A stretch of DNA of 12,622 bases, from NCBI GenBank assembly GCA_036272735.1, contig DATAYF010000079.1, forward strand, positions 1-12,622. The letters are read 5' to 3'. The stretch's first letter is position 1, and the number at the start of each line of letters is the position of its first letter. Below the pieces are notes generated by a model. It did no database searches, was not told the origin of the DNA, and saw only the letters and a program-made list of their open reading frames with translations. Position numbers and translations under genes: made by a program. This DNA is from DATAYF01 sp036272735. Its GTDB lineage: Bacteria; Chloroflexota; Ktedonobacteria; Ktedonobacterales; Ktedonobacteraceae. Below are positions 1 through 7,792 of the stretch, one piece after another.

Positions 1-719
1 TGCACAAAGTAGCGCGAGCCTTCTGCATCGGCTCCCCGGGCACGAGGACTGGAAGCCGAGCGTCGGATGAGGCGCGCATATTTGATGCGCTGATCCAGGC
101 CGTGTTTGACCACCGGATCCTGCCAATCGATGCGGGCCGGCAAGCGATCACCTTGCCAGAGGAGCATGCCTCCCTGCCCCTCTGACCCGGCATCGACTGG
201 GTGCAGCACAAAACGCAAGCCGGTATCGTTGCGCTTGTTCTCGATGCTCGAGAGTCCCCGCCCTCGGCTCTTGAAGCGGACGCGTCTGGCCTGTCCCAGG
301 CAGACACGATTGAGGGCATGGTAGGCACGACTGGCCAGGGTTTGCGCGAGCACGGCATCCAGATGGTCAGCCAGCCACGAGACGCGTGCCTCTTTGGCAT
401 AGGCGTGCAGCGCGTACTCCGAGAAGCCATACTGCTCGCGCAGCGCGCGAAAGGCGCACGCTCGTTCCTGTTTCTGGGAACGAGCAATGACACGAGCGGC
501 GAGCCAGGCCGGATCGGCGCGCATCTGTCTGAGTCGTCGTTGTCCTTCACCGAGCACGGCATTGGAGAGCTGCCTGCCGGCTTCCAGGTGTCCCCTGAGG
601 CGTTTGGCCTGGCCCTCGTTCACCACGAGAGGCATTTCCAGCAGCAACGTCGGGGTCCGGCGATGCGGCTCCCCGCTCTCCTGGGGAACGTTCCTGCGCT
701 TCGCTCGCTTCGCTGCCAT
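1..719 (-). CDS. TnpB/OrfB-like transposase, N-terminal part (cut by window edge)
   Basis: Reading the minus strand from the ATG at 717-719 gives an uninterrupted frame of 239 codons that leaves the window at base 1. The start follows an AAAGG ribosome-binding site (727-731) with 7 bases of spacing. The N-terminus is basic (MAAKRAKRRN). Further in come LVVNEGQAKRLRGHLEAGRQ and, around residues 140-165, a segment rich in Arg, Lys and Gly (RVRFKSRGRGLSSIENKRND), then KHGLDQRIKYARLIRR. This is the style of the N-terminal nucleic-acid-binding part of IS200/IS605-type OrfB (TnpB) proteins, which are RNA-guided nucleases carried by transposons. The RuvC-like catalytic core and zinc ribbon would lie beyond the left edge, so activity cannot be judged. 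No TnpA gene is visible. The family call comes from remembered resemblance to TnpB-like proteins of Ktedonobacteria, so it is good but not certain. Confidence 0.72.
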   Translation of the reverse strand, partial: MAAKRAKRRNVPQESGEPHRRTPTLLLEMPLVVNEGQAKRLRGHLEAGRQLSNAVLGEGQRRLRQMRADPAWLAARVIARSQKQERACAFRALREQYGFSEYALHAYAKEARVSWLADHLDAVLAQTLASRAYHALNRVCLGQARRVRFKSRGRGLSSIENKRNDTGLRFVLHPVDAGSEGQGGMLLWQGDRLPARIDWQDPVVKHGLDQRIKYARLIRRSASSPRARGADAEGSRYFV

Positions 720-754
720 GCGCCTGCCTTTCAGAAAGAGGAATATTTGTTCGA

Positions 755-784
755 AGTGTACAAAACACGGGGAAGAGCTGTCAA
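755..784 (-). promoter_or_regulatory. Candidate sigma-70 promoter of the TnpB-like gene
   Basis: On the minus strand TTGACA (779-784) is followed after 18 bases by TACACT (755-760). The predicted transcript start is about 30 bases upstream of the TnpB-like start codon, leaving room for its ribosome-binding site. The -35 is consensus and the -10 is four of six. Confidence 0.5.
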
Positions 785-1408
785 GCCGTCCAGGACCTCC
801 CCTCCTCTCACCAAAGGCACAGCGCTTCATCCCCCGGTTGAAACTCGGAGCTTTCGCGCTCGGATTTCTGTAACCATACCGGAATTTCCTCATTGTGATG
901 GTCAAACAGTACAAAAATAGAGGTCATGCATCATTGACTTTTATAGATGCACACTGTATGCTTACGATGTGCATGAATTTCCCATATATTCCCGTGCCAT
1001 AGACGCTAAAGGCATTGATTGCTGGTATGCGTACATTGCACATACTGTAGCAGGATGCAAAGGAGGGAAACGGCCTCGACGTTATCTTGTTTTCACAAAG
1101 ATGTGGTTGCGTACCCCGCAGTACAGGCTGACGTGTGGACATTATGAGCATATAGTGTATTCCTTTCTCTGCTATTTACGGCATCTCCATTCACACTCTA
1201 AATATCACCATGAGGGAGATGGCACGGGTGGTTGATCTTAGCAAGATGCATGACAGTCCTCACAGCAGGCCCCAGAGATAGCGCAACTCCTCATTTCTCG
1301 TCTATGTTTTTCCATTCTGGTTCTTATGCCGACCACCAACGCCACTGCGTGGCTAGCGCTACCGCGCTCAGGTGTTCGGATCAGTAGTATTGTTAGTTTT
1401 AGATGCAT
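785..1408. other. Gene-free stretch between TnpB-like gene and propeller gene
   Basis: About 620 bases with no convincing gene. The left part (785 to roughly 900) probably contains the end of the insertion sequence, but I cannot place the boundary because no terminal repeat partner is in the window. A promoter-like pair, TTGACT (934-939) and TATGCT (957-962) with a 17-base spacer, points right but lies 460 bases before the next good start codon. A GTG-started frame at 969-1235 has no ribosome-binding site and an unconvincing composition. A small hairpin (GCCAC 1341-1345, GTGGC 1349-1353) lies shortly before the propeller gene. Confidence 0.5.
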
Positions 1409-1425
1409 GGAGGTTCTTAACGCGT

Positions 1426-4215
1426 ATGAATCGCATTCGATTTCGCTATGGCGTCCTGGGCATCGTCGCGGCATGTGCGCTCGGGCTTGCCACCTATTTA
1501 GCGCCAACGGCGGCGCTCGCAGTGCCAGTCCAGCCGCACTTTAATCACTTCCTCTCTACGCACATTAATGGCGACGCCAGGTATGACGATAACAACCCGG
1601 ACAACAACCTGGCACAGCAGCAATACAGTGACCGCGCATACCCAAATACCTACATCGGTACCACACAGGCCACGAATGCATACAATGCCAACCAGGCTTT
1701 GACGCACCATCTCACGGCCAACCTTGCCAGCAACGGTCAGCAAGCAGCATGGACCCAGGTTGGTCCTACCACCCCAAATGTAGCGGCACAGGCGACCTAC
1801 ACCGGCCGTCCTACGGTCAACTCTGGCCGCATTACCTCTCTGGCGGTGGACCCAAACTGTAACCAGAACATCTGCCGGGTGTATGTTGGTGCCGCTGGTG
1901 GTGGCGTCTGGCGTACGAACAATGGTCTGGCCACGAAGCCTTCCTGGCAATCGGCATCGAATGGCCTCACATCTAATGCCATCGGTTCGCTAACCATTGA
2001 TCCGACCAATCAGTCCGGCAGCACCATTTATGCTGGTACTGGCGAGGATAGCGGATCAAGCGACTCCGAAGCTGGTGTGGGTCTCTTCAAGTCGACGGAC
2101 TATGGACAATCCTGGCATCTGCTTTCGGGCAGTGTCTCGGCGGCGAAGGACCGCTCAATCGGAGCCGTCGTCGTTGATCCCAGCAACTTCCAACACATCT
2201 ATATCGGTACGGATGTGGCGCGTCATGGCTCCTCTTCGTCCATTGGCGGACGCTTTACACCGCCGGATGCGCCGAAAGTGGGCCTGTACGAGTCGCTGGA
2301 CGGTGGCCGCAATTTCAAAATGGTCTTCAGCAAAGAGTCTGACGTGGTGAACCCCGGTTCTCCCAATGGATCGGACTTCTTCCGTGGCGGCATCACCAAT
2401 ATCCAGTACTACCAACACCAGATTTACTTCTCGGTATCCGATTATGGCCTGTACCGCAGCGCTAGCGGCTCGTTCGAGCAGATATTTGCCTCACCTTCCG
2501 GCGGCAGCGTGGCAAATAGCTCAACCGACCGCACCGAGTTCGCCCTGGCTCCGATGGGCAAGAATTTGCGCATCTACCTGGGCAACTCAGGCATAACCGA
2601 CCCCACCACTGGTCAAAGCGGTAATTTCTACCGTACAGACAATGCGAACGTTCCGGCAAGCCAACTGACCAATGGCACGGCGAATCCTGGATGGACCAGG
2701 CTGGACAACAGCCAGAAGGGGACGCCGGGCTACGCTTCTTACGATTTCTGCGAAGGTCAGTGTAACTACGATATGTTCGTGGCCTCACCCGCGAATCATC
2801 CCAACAATGTGTGGCTGGGTGGTTCGATGAACTACAACGAAATCTTTACGAACAATCCGCCATCCAATGGTCGTGCCGTGCAGCGTTCGACAAATGCTGG
2901 CGTCAATTTCACCGACATGACCAATGATACGCAGACGCCGCTGCCACTGGGTATGCACCCCGATCAGCACGCACTTGCTTTTGATCCGCAAAATCCAGAT
3001 ATCGCCTTCATCGGCTCTGACGGTGGCCTGGTGCGTACCAGCGGCACATTTGCGAATGCCTCTAATGACTGCAACTCGCGTGGTATCAGCGGCGCTGACC
3101 TGACCGATTGTCAGGCCTGGTTGTCGAAGATTCCTACCCGCATCTTCAGCTTGAATGATGGCCTGGCTGATCTTCAGTTCTCAAGCGTCACCTACAATCC
3201 ACAGAACCCGAACAACGATCTCATCGGTGGCACGCAGGACAACGGCACCTTCTCCACGACTGCTACACCTGGCACCTGGACGGAGACCGTTGGTGGCGAT
3301 GGTGGTCAATCGGTCATCGACGTTGGCAACCCCAACATCCGTATGCACACGTATTATGGACCGAACGGGGACGTCAACTTCAACGGCAACGACCCCAACG
3401 ACTGGAATCTCTGGGCTGATCCCCTGACCGCCAGCAATGAAGCGGCTTCGTTCTACGTTCCGTTGATTGGTGATCCCCAAATCAGCCAGACAATGTTCAT
3501 CGGTCTGCAGCACGTCTGGCGCACGCAGGATAGCGGCGGTAACAAAGCCTACCTACGCCAATACTGCAACGAGATTACCGGTCAATACAATCCGACAGTT
3601 CATCCTTGCGGCGACTGGGTGCGGCTTGGTCCAGATCTGACCAGCACGGCCTTTGGGGCTGATAAAGCTGGCAACTATGTTGTGGCTATCGAGCGTGCCC
3701 CCAGCAATACCAACACGATGTTGGCAGCGACGCGCCTTGGCCGCCTCTTCGTCTCGACGAACGCGAATGCAGCCGATGCCAAGAGCGTGAGCTTTACCCG
3801 CATCGATACGGCGGCTCAACCTAACCGCTTCATCAGCGGCATCGCGGTTGATCCAAAAGATCCAAACCATGCCTACGTCACGTTCTCTGGCTACAACGCG
3901 TACACCCCGAACACACCTGGTCATGTGTTCGATGTATACTATAACGCCCAGACCGGGAAGGCGACCTGGAAGGATATCAGCTACGACCTCGGTGATCAGC
4001 CAATCACCGGCGTTGCCTACAATAGCCAGACCGGGAACATCTATATCGCGACCGACTTTGGTGTTGACCTGCTGCACAAAGCTGCCCATAGCTGGGGTAC
4101 TGCCGCTAAAGGTCTACCCATGACGGCCACGTATGGTTTGACGCTCTCCGAGTCGGGCCATGTGCTCTACGCCGCCACGCACGGGCGTGGTGCCTGGAAG
4201 CTCAACCTGAAGTAA
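1426..4215 (+). CDS. Secreted BNR/Asp-box beta-propeller protein (sortilin/sialidase-like repeat)
   Basis: A 929-residue exported protein. I chose the ATG at 1426 because GGAGG (1409-1413) precedes it by 12 bases and it opens a classic signal peptide: basic MNRIRFRYG, a hydrophobic core, and an ALA motif giving likely cleavage after residue 32. An in-frame start 18 codons earlier lacks both. The mature protein has repeated propeller blades. Asp-box motifs include STDYGQSW (223-230) and SLDGGRNF (290-297), with a degenerate STNAGVNF (488-495). Blade-type strands such as GRITSLAVDP (134-143), AIGSLTIDP (185-193) and GISGIAVDP-like segments near the C-terminus recur. The fold is that of VPS10/sortilin and sialidase-like BNR proteins, often labelled glycosyl hydrolase, but no catalytic residues can be assigned, so binding of an extracellular polymer is as likely as hydrolysis. 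It appears monocistronic, with its own terminator. A Cys at residue 17 gives a weak lipobox alternative (VAAC). Confidence 0.88.
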   Translation: MNRIRFRYGVLGIVAACALGLATYLAPTAALAVPVQPHFNHFLSTHINGDARYDDNNPDNNLAQQQYSDRAYPNTYIGTTQATNAYNANQALTHHLTANLASNGQQAAWTQVGPTTPNVAAQATYTGRPTVNSGRITSLAVDPNCNQNICRVYVGAAGGGVWRTNNGLATKPSWQSASNGLTSNAIGSLTIDPTNQSGSTIYAGTGEDSGSSDSEAGVGLFKSTDYGQSWHLLSGSVSAAKDRSIGAVVVDPSNFQHIYIGTDVARHGSSSSIGGRFTPPDAPKVGLYESLDGGRNFKMVFSKESDVVNPGSPNGSDFFRGGITNIQYYQHQIYFSVSDYGLYRSASGSFEQIFASPSGGSVANSSTDRTEFALAPMGKNLRIYLGNSGITDPTTGQSGNFYRTDNANVPASQLTNGTANPGWTRLDNSQKGTPGYASYDFCEGQCNYDMFVASPANHPNNVWLGGSMNYNEIFTNNPPSNGRAVQRSTNAGVNFTDMTNDTQTPLPLGMHPDQHALAFDPQNPDIAFIGSDGGLVRTSGTFANASNDCNSRGISGADLTDCQAWLSKIPTRIFSLNDGLADLQFSSVTYNPQNPNNDLIGGTQDNGTFSTTATPGTWTETVGGDGGQSVIDVGNPNIRMHTYYGPNGDVNFNGNDPNDWNLWADPLTASNEAASFYVPLIGDPQISQTMFIGLQHVWRTQDSGGNKAYLRQYCNEITGQYNPTVHPCGDWVRLGPDLTSTAFGADKAGNYVVAIERAPSNTNTMLAATRLGRLFVSTNANAADAKSVSFTRIDTAAQPNRFISGIAVDPKDPNHAYVTFSGYNAYTPNTPGHVFDVYYNAQTGKATWKDISYDLGDQPITGVAYNSQTGNIYIATDFGVDLLHKAAHSWGTAAKGLPMTATYGLTLSESGHVLYAATHGRGAWKLNLK

Positions 4216-4237
4216 CGCTTATCGTTCCATTAGTTTG

Positions 4238-4276
4238 GCGGTCTGCATCTCTGTTGGGATGTGGGCCGCTTTTTTT
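4238..4276 (+). terminator. Rho-independent terminator of the propeller gene
   Basis: A 12-pair stem (4238-4249 with 4258-4269, including a few G-T pairs) closes an 8-base loop and is followed directly by seven T (4270-4276). It starts 23 bases after the propeller stop codon. Confidence 0.9.
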
Positions 4277-4282
4277 ACTAGA

Positions 4283-4340
4283 AAACACATAAAGGATTAT
4301 TAATGGTTTCGCGAAACCATTAATAATCCTTTATGTGTTT
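4283..4340. repeat. Perfect 58-bp palindrome with no spacer
   Basis: Bases 4283-4311 are the exact reverse complement of 4312-4340: 29 paired bases without mismatch or loop. The arm starts AAACACATAAAGG and the centre is GGTTTCGCGAAACC. It lies 6 bases after the T-tract of the preceding terminator and about 85 bases before the sigma-factor promoter. As RNA it would form a long AU-rich hairpin on either strand, so a bidirectional transcription block is possible. As DNA it could extrude a cruciform, act as a protein-binding palindrome, or be a dispersed repeat unit. The sequence alone does not decide. Confidence 0.95.
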
Positions 4341-4425
4341 CTTATTACTCAGTCTCCCTGAATTCCCCAAAAATTTGTGTCAGGTTTCTTCTCCTATTTG
4401 CGATATGGGTATGCATACTGTTCGA

Positions 4426-4456
4426 TTGTACCGTCAAAAACGAAATCATGTATACT
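4426..4456 (+). promoter_or_regulatory. Candidate promoter of the sigma factor-MFS operon
   Basis: TTGTAC (4426-4431) and TATACT (4451-4456) are separated by 19 bases, slightly long. The predicted start would lie just before the ribosome-binding site at 4469-4473. A 10-base palindrome GTATGCATAC (4409-4418) sits immediately upstream and could be a regulator site. Confidence 0.4.
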
Positions 4457-4480
4457 AGGAAATGCACGAAGGAAATTCTC

Positions 4481-5686
4481 ATGTCTCAAGAGATATTTAC
4501 GCTTACACCTATGCAAAATACGACCACACCTCCCACGCTGGAAACACTGTTTGCTGGTGAGCGTGGTCGCTTAGTTCGCCTTTGTACGCGCTTCACTGGC
4601 AATGTCGACGTTGCGGAGGATCTAGCCCAGGAGACATTGTTGGAAGCCTGGCGTCATCTCCATACATTTGATCAGGAGAACGCAACACAGCCGGAAAACT
4701 GGTCTCGTTGGCTCTCTGCTATTGCTCACAACGTCTGCAAACGTTGGGTACGTGAACACTATCATAATGCAGCGCATATCGCCCTGTTTGCCGCAACGGT
4801 GGAAGGCGATGACGAGCCCTCTCTTGTCGATCTTTTACCCGGTGACGAGACTATCGAGATTGAACTTGAGCGTGAGGAGATGGCCCATTTGCTCGACCGT
4901 GCTTTGGCGCTCCTCCCACCTTCCGTACGAGAGGTGCTAATCGAACGTTACATCAACGAGTCGTCGCACGCGGAAATCTCTGAGCGTCTGGGCCTGAGCG
5001 AAGATGCGCTCGTGCAGCGCCTACATCGTGGCAAACTAGCACTGCGTCGTGTCATCTCGACGCAGCTTGGTGACGAGGTCACAGCATTTGGGATTACCAT
5101 TGCAAATGATGATCAGGCACAATTGGCGACACGCATCTGGTGCCCGCTGTGTGGGAAGGGACAATTGATCAAGTACTATGATGCTTCCGACAATAGAACA
5201 GGTTTCACCTGTCCTGAATGCTGGCATGTGGCTTCGCTATCATCTCCCAACATCTGGCAGGGCATCAAAAGTCCAAAGGTGATCCTTGCCCGGCAACTTT
5301 CCTGGCTCGGCGATCATTATTGGCGGCCCATTCATACACAGCAAGCAACCTGTATTGAATGTGGTTATTCAGCGGACTATAGCATTTACCAGTCGTACTA
5401 TGCACCAGTTCAGTACTCTCAAAATGACCAGCCTGGAATCTGCATTTCCTGTGCGCATTGTGGTCATGTAGAGGCAAATGGTCTTCCTCATATGACCCTC
5501 GATATCCCCGAAGCGCGTCAGTTCTGGCGTCAACACCCGCGTATGCGCTGGCTACCAGGGCACGAGATTGATTATGCCGGTCGTCCCGCGCTCGTGAGCG
5601 GCTTCCAGAGCATATCTGATGCAGCACGGCTCGACGTCATTATTGACCAGGCTACCTTCAAAATACTCAGCATCCGCGAACGCTAA
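4481..5686 (+). CDS. ECF-type RNA polymerase sigma factor with C-terminal double zinc ribbon
   Basis: A 401-residue protein; the ATG at 4481 is chosen because AAGGA (4469-4473) lies 7 bases upstream, while an ATG 11 codons earlier has no such site. Region 2 (about residues 23-92) contains the core-binding motif DLAQETLLEAWR (47-58) and the promoter-melting segment WLSAIAHNVCKRWVRE. Region 4 (about 135-192) has a helix-turn-helix, HAEISERLGLSEDALVQRLH, preceded by LPPSVREVLIERYI. These directly show a sigma-70 family group 4 factor. Typical ECF factors end near residue 190; this one continues for 210 residues. The extension carries two Cys clusters: C221/C224 with C244/C247, and C291/C294 with C321/C324/C327, both in zinc-ribbon spacing, then a small domain of unknown type. 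No anti-sigma gene is adjacent, so the extension may control the factor in cis (inference). The MFS gene follows 56 bases downstream with no terminator between. Confidence 0.92.
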   Translation: MSQEIFTLTPMQNTTTPPTLETLFAGERGRLVRLCTRFTGNVDVAEDLAQETLLEAWRHLHTFDQENATQPENWSRWLSAIAHNVCKRWVREHYHNAAHIALFAATVEGDDEPSLVDLLPGDETIEIELEREEMAHLLDRALALLPPSVREVLIERYINESSHAEISERLGLSEDALVQRLHRGKLALRRVISTQLGDEVTAFGITIANDDQAQLATRIWCPLCGKGQLIKYYDASDNRTGFTCPECWHVASLSSPNIWQGIKSPKVILARQLSWLGDHYWRPIHTQQATCIECGYSADYSIYQSYYAPVQYSQNDQPGICISCAHCGHVEANGLPHMTLDIPEARQFWRQHPRMRWLPGHEIDYAGRPALVSGFQSISDAARLDVIIDQATFKILSIRER

Positions 5687-5742
5687 TCGTAGAGCGTCCC
5701 CTCAAAAACGACTCTTTCTTGAACAAGCGAAAGGATATCACT

Positions 5743-7020
5743 ATGCTTGTTACCTTGCGCCAACGTAACTTTGCCCTGCTCTGGTTCGGCGCATTAATTT
5801 CGCAGATCGGTGATTGGCTGATGAGTATTGGCCTACCCGTCTATGTCTATATGCTCACCGGTTCCGCCTTGCAGACGAGCTTGATGCTGATTATTAGCTA
5901 TGTCCCTGGCCTGGTGCTTGGCTCATTTGCTGGAGTAATGGTTGATCGCTGGGATCGCCGCCAGACTATGCTTATCTGTAATCTACTCATGGCCCTCGAT
6001 CTGCTGCCGCTGCTTGCTGCTCACACTCAAGCGACCCTCTGGATTGTCTATGTTGTCCAGTTTGTGGGTGCATGCGTCTTTCAATTGGTTTTGCCAGCGG
6101 AAAATGCCTTGATTCCCCAGCTTGTTGGTGAGGATCACCTGGTGAGCGCCAACTCGTTGTCATCGATCAGCCAGAACACCGCGCGTCTGCTTGGTGGAGC
6201 GTTAGGCGGTCTATGCATTGGGCTGGTCGGCTTGACGGGCGTGACGTTGATTGACGGCGCAACCTTCCTCTTTGTCTGTGTCATGCTGCTCTTCATACGT
6301 GTTCCTACCCGGCCAGCAACGAGCGCATTACCGACCACTACTACTACGACTATGGCATCCGCAATACAGCATTTCATGCAAGACTGGTTAGAGGGCATGC
6401 GCACTATCGTACAGCGGCGAACACTAGCCGTTCTATTCACGATGTTTGCGCTACAGAGTATTGGTGAAGGTGTCTTTGGTGTACTGCTGATTGTCTTTGT
6501 GGAGAAAGTTCTAGGATACGGTTCGCTGATCTATGGCTCGTTGATGTCTTTTCAAGCTGTAGGTAATATTGCTGGCGGCCTGCTATTAGGGCAATTGGGC
6601 AAGCGTCTTATTCCCGCCCGTATGCTGGGTCTCTGTGCCACCGTGTTTGGGCTCATCGACCTGCTTATTATCGATATTCACCTATTTTTACCTGGACTTT
6701 TTCTCTTCTTTTTTCTTTTCGTGCTGGTTGGCATTCCGGGTACAGGAATGATGGTAAGTGCCTTCTCACTGCTACAATCAGAGGTCGAAGATACACTGCG
6801 TGGACGCATTTTTGGTGCCTACATGACCGTGCGAGCCTTAATGACGCTCATAGGCATGGCGCTCGCGGGTGCTCTTGGTGATCGTCTCGGCGCAACACTC
6901 ATGCTCAATATCCAGGGTGGCGTCTATGCGCTTTCCGGTCTTTTCGTGCTGGTTGCGCTCAGATCTGTCGTACCACGCAAACAGCCAGCTTCTCAGGAGA
7001 CGAGCGAACTGATGGTGTAA
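5743..7020 (+). CDS. MFS efflux transporter (MefA/EntS-like drug or siderophore exporter group)
   Basis: A 425-residue membrane protein with about 12 hydrophobic helices. The ATG at 5743 is preceded by AAGGA (5731-5735) with 7 bases of spacing; an in-frame TTG at 5719 lacks a site. The MFS signature loop between helices 2 and 3 is intact as GVMVDRWDRR (64-73). The N-terminus LRQRNFALLWFGALISQIGD, the helix 4-5 segment with NSLSSISQNTARLLGGALGG, and the second-half loop after LQSEVEDTLRGRIFGAY are typical of the MFS_3 group that includes macrolide exporters (MefA) and EntS. The substrate cannot be read from the sequence. It probably shares a transcript with the sigma factor upstream, suggesting that the sigma factor controls an export or resistance response that includes its own operon (inference). 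Its stop codon lies 4 bases from that of the converging CrtA-like gene. Confidence 0.9.
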   Translation: MLVTLRQRNFALLWFGALISQIGDWLMSIGLPVYVYMLTGSALQTSLMLIISYVPGLVLGSFAGVMVDRWDRRQTMLICNLLMALDLLPLLAAHTQATLWIVYVVQFVGACVFQLVLPAENALIPQLVGEDHLVSANSLSSISQNTARLLGGALGGLCIGLVGLTGVTLIDGATFLFVCVMLLFIRVPTRPATSALPTTTTTTMASAIQHFMQDWLEGMRTIVQRRTLAVLFTMFALQSIGEGVFGVLLIVFVEKVLGYGSLIYGSLMSFQAVGNIAGGLLLGQLGKRLIPARMLGLCATVFGLIDLLIIDIHLFLPGLFLFFFLFVLVGIPGTGMMVSAFSLLQSEVEDTLRGRIFGAYMTVRALMTLIGMALAGALGDRLGATLMLNIQGGVYALSGLFVLVALRSVVPRKQPASQETSELMV

Positions 7021-7024
7021 TTTA

Positions 7025-7750
7025 TCATTTGCTAAAATCATCGCCCAAAGGGTTGACGCCATCCCAGGTGCCAAAGGAAGCCAGCGGACGCAGGCGAGCA
7101 AACAGCTCTTCGCGATACCAGCGCTCTTGCCGGGTGCGGCGAATGACCTCGCTATGGGCAGCAGGCCCTGCATAGGCGAAGGATGTGGCGGCGGGCAAGG
7201 TGCGCCAGAGGCTGAGCGTGGCCTGGTAGAACAGGGGAGCCTCGCCGATTCCAACGGAGTTTATGAGCGTGGGCTGAAGCGCAAGCTGCTCTGCCACAGC
7301 AGGTACGGCAGCGAGGAATGCACGCACTTTGGTTGGGCGAATCGTTGCGCGAGTGAGCACGATCCACGGTCCAGGCGTGGGCGGCTGCACAGGTTCGATA
7401 GCAGCGAAAGGGTCGCGCCCGCCCCACTTGCCATGCCAACGCACCGGGCGCATGTGCACCGTCCAGCACTCGTCGGCCTGCGCGCGTATACGCCGCATCA
7501 CGGGCGATTGTTCCTCGAAGCGCTGTAACGCCTCTTCCGACTGCCACACCGTCAGTAGCGCGTAACGCCGCCAATCGGGGTGCGGATCAAACACGCGACC
7601 CCGACCAACGCCCAGTAAGCGCCAGAAGCGCAGATCAGGAATTCGGCTCAAGGGCCTGCGGTCCAGGCCAAGGTGCGCCAACGCCGTCATGCTGGCACGT
7701 TGTGGGTAACGCGCCAGCGTAAAAGCAACAACTGGTTCCCGTTCAGCCAT
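7025..7750 (-). CDS. CrtA-like (spheroidene monooxygenase-type) protein
   Basis: A 241-residue protein with the two-part layout of CrtA, the heme monooxygenase that oxidises spheroidene in purple bacteria. Seen directly: the N-terminal half with PLSRIPDLRFWRLLGVG (33-49), a strand ending YALLTVWQSEEALQRF, the linker WHGKWGGRDPF (105-115), then a second half with VLTRATIRP (131-139), SVGIGEAPLFYQATLSLW (165-182), HSEVIRRTRQERWYREELFA (199-218) and the ending FGTWDGVNPL. These match the CrtA order closely. No carotenoid genes are next to it, so the substrate could be another polyene or lipid. I start at the ATG at 7750 rather than a TTG three codons earlier; neither has a strong ribosome-binding site, consistent with translation following the gene that ends 42 bases upstream. 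Confidence 0.82.
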   Translation of the reverse strand: MAEREPVVAFTLARYPQRASMTALAHLGLDRRPLSRIPDLRFWRLLGVGRGRVFDPHPDWRRYALLTVWQSEEALQRFEEQSPVMRRIRAQADECWTVHMRPVRWHGKWGGRDPFAAIEPVQPPTPGPWIVLTRATIRPTKVRAFLAAVPAVAEQLALQPTLINSVGIGEAPLFYQATLSLWRTLPAATSFAYAGPAAHSEVIRRTRQERWYREELFARLRPLASFGTWDGVNPLGDDFSK

Positions 7751-7792
7751 ACAACACAATCACGATCTATGGTGGTCAAAAAGGTCGCCGCG

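Noticed and set aside
201..920. A 239-codon plus-strand open frame
   Set aside because: It is antisense to the TnpB-like frame up to 719, has no ribosome-binding site and no protein-like motifs.
969..1235. An 88-codon GTG-started frame after a promoter-like sequence
   Set aside because: No ribosome-binding site, odd composition rich in His, Tyr and Cys, and no recognisable motif.
1442..1476. Lipoprotein signal in the propeller protein
   Set aside because: The Cys at residue 17 sits in the middle of the hydrophobic core, whereas an ALA cleavage site at 30-32 fits a standard signal peptide better.
4283..4340. Protelomerase (hairpin telomere) target site
   Set aside because: Length and symmetry are similar to such sites, but no protelomerase gene or plasmid/phage replication gene is present, and the site lies between ordinary chromosomal genes.
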